Part shown: one piece after another, positions 1 through 10,612 of the stretch
Layout of the letters: each line of letters begins with the position of its first letter
How positions within the stretch are numbered: position 1 is the first letter of the stretch
Source of the DNA: Usnea hakonensis
Taxonomy: Eukaryota > Ascomycota > Lecanoromycetes > Lecanorales > Parmeliaceae
DNA: 64,000 bases
Direction: 5' to 3'
Assembly: GCA_013423325.1 (NCBI GenBank)
Contig: BLJB01000201.1
Span: forward strand, 186,001-250,000
Program-made: the position numbers and the translations under genes
The notes under the pieces: generated by a model
Database searches by the model: none
Seen by the model: only the letters and a program-made list of their open reading frames with translations
Told to the model about the DNA's origin: nothing

Positions 1-656
1 TTCTTCCTCTTCCTGGTCATCAGAGTCATATCGTCGCTCTCGAGCTTCGCGCGCATCACGAACATTCTTTTCGTATTCTTCATCGCTGTCGTCTCCACTC
101 TCTTCACCCGAGCTTGAACTCGAATCGCTGTTGGGATTATGGGCTTGAGCATCGTGAGCTTGATCAATATGTCTCCTGCTAAGTTTCAGCGCTATAATCG
201 CACGCGTGCTCTTAGCCTACTTACTCCAAGGTCTCAATTTCACGATTGTAAGATTCGACATTCTCCATCCGCTTATCTGCTTCGTCTTCAACCCCTTCGT
301 GGCTACCCCCTGCCCACCTCGCATTCCACTCGTATCGTCGATTAGCTTCACTGCTCCGAGGCGCTGGTCAGCCTAGTCTGCCCTTTCCGCGAGTTCATTA
401 GAGATTCATGTCCTTACTCGAATGCCCAACCCCGTGCTTCCCGAGCGTTCTCGAGGCGCTGCTCCATTGGATCATTGTTGTCTTCGTTTCTGGCCTCATG
501 ATTGAATCCGTCGGCGTCTACGTCGTTTCCCTTGTAGAACCTTCTCCTCGCGGATGCATGATTGTCCTGAGCAATCTTGTATGCCTCGTGTTCGCGTGTC
601 CGCGGATCATTGATATCATATTCGTCAGAGTCGCTATCATAGTCGTTGTCGGACAT
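1..656 (-). CDS. Acidic low-complexity hypothetical protein, truncated by the window edge
   Basis: The N-terminal part of a gene runs off the left edge. Exons read as 418..656, 225..350 and 178 down to base 1. The introns 351..417 (GTAAGG donor, GAGCAG acceptor) and 179..224 (GTAAGT donor, CTTAG acceptor) keep frame. The ATG is at 656. The visible product of about 180 residues is very rich in Asp, Glu, Ser and Arg, with motifs such as DYDSDSDEYD, SSSSSGEESGDDSDEE and repeated AREAR/REARERRYDSD segments. No catalytic domain or signal peptide is seen, so it may be a charged, disordered nuclear or scaffold-type protein; that is only inference. The 46-base second intron is short but feasible for fungi. 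I do not recognise the family. Confidence 0.5.
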
Positions 657-2143
657 GGTGCCGGGTACAATAAAGGAAGACAGGTGGCTTGCAATGTGAA
701 GAGTGAAAAACAGATCACTCCCTTATTGCCGTAACTCAGGCTATGAAATTATAATTTGATGGGTAAGTCCCTCAACTACCAGGCTTCGTGGTTATAAGTT
801 GTGAAAAGGCCAACTCATTACTACTACATGCTCTGGTCTGAAACGAGCTCCCAGGGCAAAGGTAGAGGGCATTGGCTGAAGCTCAAGTCTGCCTTATGCA
901 GGCTGACGGACGCCACCTGCGCCCTGTTACTATGAGGAAGGCCTAAGCGGGCTCACTCTGGTAGAAACCCACAGCCCCCCTTGTTTATTTCGCATACCAA
1001 ATTACCCACAAAATGCAAATCAGAACGTGTTTGCATAATTTCCTTATAAGCCATGCAAGTGATGGGGGAGACCAGTTCACGAACTGAAAATCGGCATATA
1101 AAGGAGTATGTGACGCCATAGAGATTCGAAATCAGGAAATGGGGTCTGGAATATTTTTCGACAGGCCGAGACAGACGCGGCGGGTATGCCATTGCCAGTG
1201 ACACCTTCCGTCTCTGGGTAATTGATATGTGGCTCGCTGTCAAGCTTGACAAGCCTACGCGACTTCGCCGCCACGACAAGCAACCTTTGCTTCAGATAAG
1301 AAACCACAGAGAGAATGGTGCTAGCTGATCAGCACACTAGCACGCCTTCCATGCAGGGCGCAGGCAAGGGATCATCCCTAATTGACGCTTTCTTCATTGA
1401 CAATAACGGGAATTTTACCCGCCTCTGCATAATGCTAGTCAATGGTCTTCTTACCGAAAAGAGGCGCCGTACCAAACCCAAATCATTGCGTAAGGCAAGT
1501 AAAGTAAGGTAAATCACATAATGAGGTAATCTATCTGCTATAACTACCACATTCCTGCATTTCATAAGCATCCGCAAAAGATCCCAGCTCAAGCCCCTTC
1601 GGAGAAAAACAATATCAAACAGATTTACAGTCCCTCTCTCTCTTTTCCTCTCATAAGTATGCTACGTACGACGGCCACAACGTCCATTTTTCTTCCCCAG
1701 AACGCCCTCTTTAACATGTCTACGAGCTTGGTTTATGATGACCATCGAGAGTAACTGTGACCTCTCACGAGAGTGTGAGGTCAAATTTTTACTCCTCCAT
1801 CACTTGATTTCCAATTGTGGCTTCACGAGCGAGAACTTCCAAATTTGCTTCAAGATTCATTGTAAATGAAGGGCTAGGGATACAAAATGTAAGATGTGCT
1901 AACGACTGGAAAACTAGGAGGTCATATGGCAGCTTGAACCAAGATTCAGAACTGCTTTTATCACTATCATGTACTTCATTCTTACTTCTGTTCCCGCTCA
2001 TCATCTATACATGAATTCATCATTTTTTAAAATAACCAGGAGCAAATCCTACACGCAACGACCGAGAACCCTCCGCTCAAAGACAGTGGACCTCCTCTCC
2101 AAAAATGAAAGAAGGAGAGTGACCTTATTTCCCCAGCCACCTC
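657..2143. other. Intergenic stretch, nothing convincing
   Basis: Only short overlapping open frames on both strands occur here, and none has a recognisable motif or splice pattern. A minus-strand frame at 1789..2004 starts with ATG but has no family resemblance. The segment probably holds the upstream region of the edge gene and the 3' region of the secreted orphan. Confidence 0.5.
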
Positions 2144-2803
2144 CTACTCTCCACTCACCGCACCCGACTCGAGCATATACCACTTCCTCAAAGACCCCTT
2201 ACCCACAATCCCTCCTCTCTCGGAATCATAAAACCCGAAATCTATACAATGCCACTCCCGCGACGCCTTAAAGAACCTCGGCAGCCCATCCTCATCACTC
2301 AGCACCTGTGCCACATCCCCCCACGTGAGAATCTTGTGGTCGTTGTTGGCAGGTTCGATTTCGAAGATCATGGTGTTGATCCAACTGCCCGTCTTCTGAG
2401 TGAATTCCTCGTCGAGTAATGCCCCCGCTTGCTTTTTCCCCACGGCTGTCTGGGCGGCTTCCAGGGTGGCGAAGATTCTGTCCTGGGTCAGCACCCAGTG
2501 GTAGATATCGATGACGAGGGATAATGTCTGGTTGATGTCCCATGTTAGAACGCGGTCACCAACGTCGTTGGAACCTTTTCTGGATGGCGAGACTGGTACT
2601 GGGGGAAGGAGGTTCGTGTTCAGTCCCTGAGCGGTTGCTGGTCCAATCGAATTATTGAATGCTTGTGGCAGGTTGATGTTGGTAAGGTCGGTGCCGGCAT
2701 TGTGTATACTGGAGGAGGTCGACTGTGTGGGGGCCGATAATGTCAAATTACACAGTGCGAGAAGGAAGCTCACAAAAGGCGTCACACGCCCATGGAGATG
2801 CAT
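2144..2803 (-). CDS. Small secreted orphan protein
   Basis: An intronless ATG-started frame of 219 residues. Residues 1 to about 24 form a good signal peptide: a basic start, then a hydrophobic core FVSFLLALCNLTLSA with an Ala-Pro junction. The mature part has several N-glycosylation sequons (NNS, NQT) and a compact C-terminal half rich in Trp and aromatics (TWDINQTLSL, IYHWVLTQDRIF, FFKASREWHCIDFGFYD). This suggests a folded extracellular or vacuolar domain. There is only one Cys in the mature chain, so it is not a typical Cys-rich effector. I recognise no family and assign no function. No neighbour lies within 2 kb on its 5' side. Confidence 0.6.
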   Translation of the reverse strand: MHLHGRVTPFVSFLLALCNLTLSAPTQSTSSSIHNAGTDLTNINLPQAFNNSIGPATAQGLNTNLLPPVPVSPSRKGSNDVGDRVLTWDINQTLSLVIDIYHWVLTQDRIFATLEAAQTAVGKKQAGALLDEEFTQKTGSWINTMIFEIEPANNDHKILTWGDVAQVLSDEDGLPRFFKASREWHCIDFGFYDSERGGIVGKGSLRKWYMLESGAVSGE

Positions 2804-5001
2804 GTTTGGGAGAGTCTTCGAGTTGACGAAGGCTTTCCTTGTTCGCCTTTTGAAATCTTCAGAGTCGCATCTACAATCGCAAAACTAGAACCGCAAAACT
2901 ATGTTTCTTACGCGCAATACGCGCAGACAACCTGTTGGCGATAATTGGAAAGTATGCGTATAACGGCAGCTCCTCACCTTCGCCAAGAGGGCTGACTTGA
3001 TCGATAGGCGCTATCCGGCAACGCACTTCTATAATACTCTGTGCGCGACACATATGCCTCAAGACGCCGGGTATCGGAAATCCGACCTATGTGAACACTC
3101 CGGCATCTGTGACGCCCAGCGCCTGTGTTGCATGTCATACATGGGCCATCGATATCCATGGAGATATATGAAAAAGTATGATAATAACGAGTGCTACTAA
3201 ACTACTTTTGTTACTTCCTTGCTACCACTATTGCTACTCCTTCCCCGTACCTTTCCTACCGCCCTTACTATCACTGTTACCACCCATATCATCGCCGTTA
3301 CCAGCCAAATCATTGCCCTTGCTAGCTGCCCATCGCCCTGCTATGTTACGTCGCTGTCGCTTAGCCTCTAAGGCCCCCCTATCACCCTCATTGTCACGAG
3401 TTCTTAGACAATGCTGAGTCCTCGTAGCCATGGACGAGATATTTAGACAGTCTAGAGTATTATTCTCAATCGTTCTATCGAAGTAGTAGCACGCTCATGG
3501 CTATACTCTTTTCGGGTATCGAGCACATAGTAGAAGGCTTAACGTGCTTAGGAGTTGAATGGTGCTACCATTGTGGTGAGGGAAGACGATATGGGGGCCT
3601 CATTGTTCGACATAGGAGGTAATGTACGAGCTATTTCAGCTACTACGGGGGTTGCGGGGGTAGATGTAATGATAGAAGACGATATAGAAAGACGATATTG
3701 AAAGACGACGTGGATCTAATGTAGCAGGGAGGTGATACGGAGGAATTATGAGGACAAAGGTATTTATGCCTGAAAGGCCCACATACGAGTACTTCCGACG
3801 GTGGGAACATGGTCCGAATGGTCCATTATGCGCTCATTCATTGAGGCGGTAATGGTAGTAGCAAGTGGCATGTGTATAGCCTCAAGTGGTAGTGCATTAG
3901 TGGTAGGACGGTGTGTTTCTCCATGGATTTAGTAGAAGATGCATAGATGCGGCGATATATCTATGGGAAGGTACAAGCGGTTGGGCGGCATTTGCCTATG
4001 CCATCGGTGTAATGATCTCATGAGAATGTATTAACCCCATGGAATCGCATTGTATCCATATCCGTCATATCATGTCCGTCATATGATGGCCATTGAAATG
4101 GGTAACCCATGTATGACATGCAACACCTGCGAGCTTCACCGGAGCCGTCACGGGAATCATGGGAGGTGCGGCGGTAAATATCGAGTTGATTTTTGGGGCT
4201 GGGATGGCGGTGGGGCTATGACTGCGAAGTGATCGATGGTTTGCGTTGTGGCGTCGTGATCAATTCCATTTTCCATCTCTCTATTCCTGATGAACGAGCT
4301 CAACCGCATTGCACGATGACTGAAATCCGCTGTGTATCAAACTCACAACAACAAGAAAACATTCATAAGTCCAGATTTCTCCGCAAGACGACCTACCTAT
4401 CCACCAAAGACATGTTTTCAGACTGATAAAGACTACTTGGCGGATCCGGAGCTGTCGTGGTAAAGTTGTGAAAAATGCGGATGAAAGTTGGAGATGTATG
4501 TTTGTTTGCCTTCCCAGGCTAGTGAGTTCTTGAAAGGAAGCTATGATGGAGGGGGACATTATGACTGTTTTATGGATAATCGCGAAGGAGAAAGAGAGAC
4601 GACTAAGTGTGATTAGTAGGAGTTGGGGGGGAGGGGGGGGGATGAATTTAAGGAAATGGAGGGAGATGGAAGGTCGAGCCTATCTTTCAATGGAAAGCAA
4701 TACAGTCCCCGCCTCCGTCATTACTAAGAGTCACGAGCAATCGACATTTTCACGCATTGGCTGCTCTCGGTACGGGGGTTTGAGCGACTATTCGCCATGC
4801 GAATCCCATGGAGTGATCTGCGTCCAAAATGTTGGATATGAACGAGCTGAACTAGGTACAGATTAATTTAGACTGGTTTAGGAAGTATAGATATACGAGA
4901 AAGATGACTAACAGAACAGTCTACCCTCAATGGCTCAATAAATCGTAATATCGTCTTCTCACATCATCAAATATCCACTCCCCACAACGTCACCGCCGCA
5001 C
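2804..5001. other. Gene-poor stretch with simple repeats
   Basis: About 2.2 kb without a convincing gene. It contains a pyrimidine-rich GCTACC/TTACC-like tract around 3200..3360, a short imperfect tandem repeat of GAAAGACGATAT units around 3670..3710, and an interrupted G tract around 4625..4641. The open frames over these tracts are low complexity and are not called. Confidence 0.5.
3668..3712. repeat. Short imperfect tandem repeat (GAAAGACGATAT-like)
   Basis: Roughly three head-to-tail copies of a 13-14 base unit (AGAAGACGATAT, GAAAGACGATATT, GAAAGACGACGT) lie side by side in a gene-poor stretch. The copies differ by a few bases. Confidence 0.5.
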
Positions 5002-7255
5002 CTACCTCTTCCCCATCCGATGAAACCGATCGAACCGGTCCGCAATCCTCAACACCTCAGTATCCGTACACGAGCCTCCCAAAAACGTGACACTAAATGG
5101 TAGCTCTCCACCGCCCCCATTATCCACTCCATCCCCATCAACACCGTCTCCCCGTCCTCTCGCCTCACTCACCGAATACGTTCCCGCCGGAACAGCCACC
5201 GCACACAAATCCAGTACGTTCCCACAGTGCGTGAATTCTCCCAGCACGCTATTCCGCTCCACCGGTATCTCCAGCACCTCTTCCACCGTCCAATGTGTCG
5301 GCGCCGTCGGCACGACCAGCACATCCACGCCTTCAAAGACCTGCTCGGCGTGCCGTGTCAGTAGGGCTTTGGCTTGCAGGTCCCGATACGCGTCCACGGC
5401 GCTGCTGCCTCTGGCCTCGACGGCGGAAAAGATTTGCGCGATCACGGGGTGCAGAGAAGATCCGTGCTGGGCCAGCCAGTTGTCGGGTAAGCTGGCGAGG
5501 CGCTCGCACACGAAGCTGCCATCGTAAAGCAGTTTGCCGGCTTGCGAGAAAGGCGTCCAGTCGATGGGGCGGAGCTCGCCGCCGACGGTTCGCAAGTTTT
5601 GGACGGCTTCGTCGAATTTGCGGCTGTAGATGGGGCTGCAGATACGGAGGGCCTCGGGAGGGGGGATGCCGAAGGTGAAGGCTGTGGCTTGTGGACCGAG
5701 GGAGTCGATGTGTCGAGGGAGGGGAAAACAGCGTTTGGCGTAGCGATCCTCGGCGTCGAAGTGTGCGCATAGATCCCAGGCTGTACGTGCGTCACTCACG
5801 GTAGTGGCGATGAATGCAATACAGTCGAGCGAGAGGCAGGCCGGGGTCACCCCTTGGATGGAGATGAGGCCGCGGGTGGGTTTGTAGCCTACCACGCCAT
5901 TGAAGCCTGAGGGGACACGTCCAGATCCGGCTGTATCGGTAGCTAGGGAGAAGGAAACGAGAGCGGCACCTACACTCACACAGCTGCCGCTGGAGGAGCC
6001 GCCGGAGATGTAGGATTTGTTGAAGACTGAACGCGTAATGCCGTAGGGCGAGCGGCAGCCAGTCAAACCAGTGGCAAGTTGGTCGAGATTGGTTTTACCA
6101 AGGAATATGGCTCCTTGGGAGATGAGGGTCTCGTAAGAAGGTGCGGATTTGGAAGGGATTTGTGCGAGTGGCGGGCATGCCGTTGTCGTCGGAATGCCTG
6201 CGATGTCGATACTGTCTTTGACACTAAAGGGTACGCCGTAAAGCGGGGGCAGAGACTCAGCATTCGGCCATTTGCTTTGGAGCTGTCGCACTTGCTCAAA
6301 GACCGAGTCTTTTGATGCTCGGTATATCCAGACCGCAGGATCTATGGCTGAGTATTTCTCAATCCTTTCCAATACTATCTGCATTACAGTCATTGGTGAT
6401 AATCCATTCCGATAAGATTTCTGAAGGCTTGATATGCTCAAATCCCCATCGAAAGCTGGTGGGATTTGCGGAAGGGTAGCTATGTATGGGGCGAGACATT
6501 TGAGCAACGGCTCTAGGTTGGCTACAAATCCGAAGAGTCCTTGCGACCAGTGTATCATCTGAAGGGTACACGTTTTGAACCCCGCATTGTACCCAGCAGT
6601 AGCCTCCTCAACTCCACCTTCGTGTCTGTCAGTCACCTGAAGGTGCTGCAAGAAATCAATCGATTGGAGACGTACAGCATTCAAAACCTCTATCGTTGGC
6701 TTCTCGGATCGTGGTCGCGAAACAGCATTCACTTGTCACGCCGCACACAATGAGATGTGAAATGGCCTTTGCCTTCAATTTATGCAACAGCATTGTATTC
6801 CAGAACGCCCCTTTGCCAGGTTTGTCAATGACGACTTCTCCTGGAAGTGGTTGCAAGTCGTCCACTATATCATGACCATACTCGCCTCGTATCAAAAGTC
6901 GACCCATATCACCTGCGTCGCCAATGACCTTTGTGTGCTGTCCACTCCCTGGAGCAGCAGCTTGACGAAAAATCTTTGAAGAAGGGCAGTCGGACAAGTC
7001 TGGCTTGTGACCTTCGCGGGTGTGGAAAATGGCCACTCCCGCTCGTCGACAAATTTTGAGGAGTTGCCGGGTAGGAGCAATTGATGCTTGCACCGCTTCT
7101 AGCAACCCGCCTTGGATCTGGCCGAAGCCGCCGTCAAGCAAAAAGTCTCGTTGCATGTCAATGACCAGTAATGCCGTCTTTGCCAGGGGAAAAGTGAATT
7201 CGTAAGGTTCGGCGGGGATAACGACAGTAGAGTCAAGCGTATCTTTTGGAGACAT
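5002..7255 (-). CDS. Fused isochorismatase-like (biuret hydrolase-type) + amidase (allophanate hydrolase-type) enzyme
   Basis: Two exons, 6676..7255 and 5002..6617, split by a 58-base intron (GTACGT donor, CTGAC branch, AAG acceptor), give 731 residues. Residues 20-240 are a cysteine hydrolase of the isochorismatase fold. Its triad is visible as Asp33 (VIDMQRDF), Lys148 (DKPGKGAF) and Cys178 (CGVTSECCF). Residues 250-731 are an amidase-signature domain with Lys327 (VKDSID), Ser401 (SGGSSSGS) and nucleophile Ser425 (DTAGSGR), at the usual spacing. The order resembles bacterial biuret hydrolase followed by the amidase domain of allophanate hydrolase, so stepwise biuret-to-allophanate-to-ammonia cleavage is inferred. 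The small C-terminal domain of full-length allophanate hydrolases is missing. An in-frame ATG at 7321 is also possible. It is divergent from the NCS1 permease. Other ureide or carbamoyl amide substrates are possible. Confidence 0.8.
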
Positions 7256-8135
7256 ACTGTTATGTTGTCTGGCTTCTGGAGCTACGTATGCCGTCAAGAG
7301 AAGAAAATGCGCTCTCTTCAAAGAGTCTCATAGGCGAAGAACATCTGGCACATGAAGCCATGCAAAACGAGGAGCATCTATGCTGCAGTCCATGACGGAA
7401 AGAAAGTGCTTACTTTCGCATTGGCGCTGTATGGAGACCGAAGCATTCTACAACATCAGAATCTAGGGGAGAAAGATTGAACTTCTTCGATAGGGCCGAC
7501 GGCGGGGCCGCCGGGCACTTCCAGCGTCGGCGGGCAGAGTCCAGCGCTGCGGAAAGCTAGATTTGCCATCTGCTTGGTTTTCACGTGTTGGGTATCGGGG
7601 CCACCAGGGCAAGCCACATTTCTACCTTAAAACCTTAGTCAGTTCCCCAGACTAGAGCCCGGGGTCTGGCCATAGTGATCTCGACCCCTGCCCCGCACTC
7701 CCCCACGCTGCCCCTAAAGCTAAATACCGAGAAGCAATTCCACATGTGCTTTTTATCTCCTCATCGTGATTGGCAGACATGGACCCCTTATCAAAGAAAT
7801 GCATACGCATATGAGAGCCAAATTCCAGAGTAAGTTTTTTCGTCCGGTGCACGTCCGTAGGATTTGCCATGCAATTGATAAGGCGTGTACCATGCTGGCG
7901 CCAGTGTACATTGCAGACCATCGGCCCGGAGGCAGCTCCTATCAGTATACTGTTGCATTATCTACTTTGTTACCATGTTGAAGAATGCACGAGACATACA
8001 AATATGTCCTTGTTCGATCTCTCTCAACTACAATCTTGTCAAGGCTTTCTACCGCAAAGACTGTGTCTCTGTCCACCTCAACATCCGGTCGCTTTGACCT
8101 AGCTTCTTCTTGTATTGCACCCAATCTTTCTTGAT
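7256..8135. promoter_or_regulatory. Shared divergent promoter with GATA-type sites
   Basis: This is the gap between the start codons of the fused hydrolase (-) and the NCS1 permease (+). HGATAR matches are seen at 7488-7493 (CGATAG), 7753-7758 (TTATCT, reverse), 7876-7881 (TGATAA), 7939-7944 (CTATCA, reverse) and 7958-7963 (TTATCT, reverse). Fungal AreA/NIT2 GATA factors bind this motif in nitrogen-repressed genes. About 2.4 matches would be expected by chance in this length, so the enrichment is modest. Function in this organism is inference. Confidence 0.4.
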
Positions 8136-9945
8136 ATGTCTCTCCTGTCTCCGAAACGCCTGAAAGCTCGACTCGAGCCGCAGCTTCATTGGCGGGTGCC
8201 CTTCGAGGCTGGAGTCTACGCCAATAGCCCACGATGGTCGAATAAAGGTTTCTCACCAATCATTCCTATGCCCATGCCACACTCACCGAATGTGTTTCAG
8301 ATCTCGATCCTGTGCCTCCACACATGCGTACCTGGGGTGGACTAGTAAGTATTTTCTCATTACCAGAGCCATCATGACTGTGTATAAGCCTTCTCATGGA
8401 TTGTCAGGACTATTGGGCATATTGGACCTCCGACATGCTTGCGCCTCCGCTTGCCAGTACGGTTTCATCGGTCATGGCGCTAGGTTTCACTGCCAGAGAA
8501 ACGATCCCAATCGTATTCTTTGGATTCGCCATCTGCAGCGTGGTCATCACACTCACCGGCAAGATGGGTGCTCAATATAGTATCGCATTTCCCGTCATCG
8601 TCCGGTCAATCTTTGGGATGTACGGCTCCTATCCAGCCATTTGCCTCAGAGCATTTGTCGCAGCTATGTGGACTGCAATTCTCTGCGTCCAAGCAGGCGG
8701 CTTCCTGCAGAATTGCATTGAGGCGATCTGGCCGAGCTTCAAAAGATTTCCCAACCATCTCTCTCCGGACGCGGGTATCACTTCCGCTGGAGTTTTGTGC
8801 TTCTTCATTTATTGGATCTTCCAGACCGTGCTAGCGACGATGCCCATTCAAAAGCTACGCATTCTTTTTCTCGTCAAAGCTGTCATTGTACCCCCAACAT
8901 TCGCAGCTTTATTCCTTTGGGCTGTCATTGTGACTAAGGGGGGAGGTCCCCTTGTGACTGGTCACGTAAAAATCACAAGCACGTATATGAATACGGCTTT
9001 CTCCTCTTTGACCGGGCTGAATGCAATCATTGGACTCTTTAGTTCCATGGCAGTCAATATGCCTGATTTCGGAAGATTCTCGAAAAATGGCCTTGCCGGA
9101 TATCACCAATTCTTTGCACTTCCTGTGATAGGGACGCTGGGCGCTCTGACTCCCATCTTCGTCACTTCAGCCCACAGCTCCATATGGGGATCCTTCCAGT
9201 GGTACATGCCCGCGGTGATCGGGGACTTCGACAGCAGAGCCGCTCAATTTTTTGTTGCATTCTCATTCATGCTCGCGACTATTGGCAACCAGATAGCGGC
9301 AGGTACATACCCGTTCAGCAACGACGTATCAGGTCTCTGCCCGAAATATATCAACATCTTCCGCGCAACTATCATCATCTCAGTCTTTTGCGTCGTCTGC
9401 ACCCCCTGGAACATAATCAAGAACGCTGCTGGTCTACTTGCGTTCCTCTCTGGGTATTCATGTCTTATGGGGCCCTTGGCCGGGGTCATGGTTTCCGATT
9501 TCTACTTGATCAAAAAGAGGAAACTCAATATCCACGAGCTATACAAAGACCATGGTATTTACCATTATAGCCATGGGGTGAATTGGAGAGCATATGCCGC
9601 CTTCGGCCTCGGGTTTGTCCCCTTGATACCCGGATTTGCGAAATCCATCAACACAGATTTGAACGTTGGAGGCGCATGGAAGGTAAGCTCGAGAAGATGT
9701 CCCAACTTACTTCTAGCGTGCTGACGGTCCGTAAGATATACACTTTTGCATGGCTGTTCGGGTTTTTTATTGCCTTGTCAAGCTACCATGTTATTTGCAC
9801 TTATGTAACCCCTATCACTAGTGCTTTAGTCGATGAAGCAGTCCTTCCACCACAAAGGGGAGACGCGGGTCTAAGGGATGACAGCACAGGTAGCACCTAT
9901 GAGATGAAAGGTGGATTTCATGCCCAGACAAAGGAGATAGTGTAG
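8136..9945 (+). CDS. NCS1-family nucleobase/ureide permease
   Basis: Four exons (8136..8247, 8301..8344, 8408..9682, 9736..9945) give 546 residues. The N-terminus carries the NCS1 hallmark SNKDLDPVPPHMRTW, then a Trp-rich first membrane helix (DYWAYWTSDML). About 12 hydrophobic segments follow, with NMPDFGRFSKN and the GDFDSRAAQFF region typical of Fur-type carriers of uracil, allantoin or related rings. The tail is cytoplasmic and acidic. The start at 8136 is the only ATG in frame with this N-terminus. The last intron (GTAAGC donor, CTGAC branch) ends in AAG. The protein likely imports a nucleobase-like or ureide compound by proton symport at the plasma membrane. Its neighbours are a divergent amide hydrolase and a co-directional regulator, which suggest uptake of that hydrolase's substrate or a precursor. 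The exact substrate cannot be read from sequence. Confidence 0.85.
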
Positions 9946-10612
9946 TTGTTTTGCTTTAGATGGATGAGCCAATTCTTCATCTGTCTTGAGGGAGATTCTA
10001 AATTTGCTATAGGTGGCGCTCGAGAGATGAGTCTCAGCATTGTTTCTCTCGCCACTTCGATCGTCTGGTCTGATGTTGTTCTGATAACTCGTAAATCTCA
10101 ACGATCGCCTCAGATCAATCCGAAAAAGTATGAGTGCAGTTAGGACCAGGACCAGTAGCCACTTAGGACCAGTACTGAAGATTAAAGTGCTTCCTGCTGG
10201 TAGTCAATCGAGGAAAGACACCTACTCGAGGACTGGTTCAGGAACGTCCAGCAGGAAAACCGTTCGTCGCTAGGAGCTGGGGAGTCTTTGTCACGATGAC
10301 TAGCCCTTATCTCATACTAGCATTCCAAAGTGGGATCGAGTGAATGATTGGATGAATGCTCGCTTATCTTTGACGGCTCGCGTGTCGTGGCGCACGTTGG
10401 CGGCTGAGACTAGACTTCATAGTTTCTTTCTCTTCTTGAAGAAGAAAGCTTGTCGGTCTGTCTTTGAAAGATTAATAATAGGAGATGACAAGGCTTAAAT
10501 CATCAGGCTTATCCTGTAATTGAGTGGTTTCTTGAAGACCAGGCAAGAAACTCATTTGGTAGCTGTCGCAGGTCTTAGAACATTCATTTCACTATAAATT
10601 GTTGCTGGCGCA
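9946..10612. other. Intergenic region upstream of the C6 regulator
   Basis: No gene is seen. A short direct repeat containing TAGGACCAG lies at about 10141-10171. A near-perfect inverted repeat built on CTTTCTCTTCTT / AAGAAGAAAG lies at about 10426-10448. It contains TTCTTGAAGAA, which resembles a heat-shock element arrangement. The region presumably holds the regulator's promoter. Confidence 0.4.

Noticed and set aside
7652..8102. Several overlapping frames in the hydrolase/permease promoter
   Set aside because: They are mutually overlapping and motif-free, and they lie upstream of well-supported start codons.
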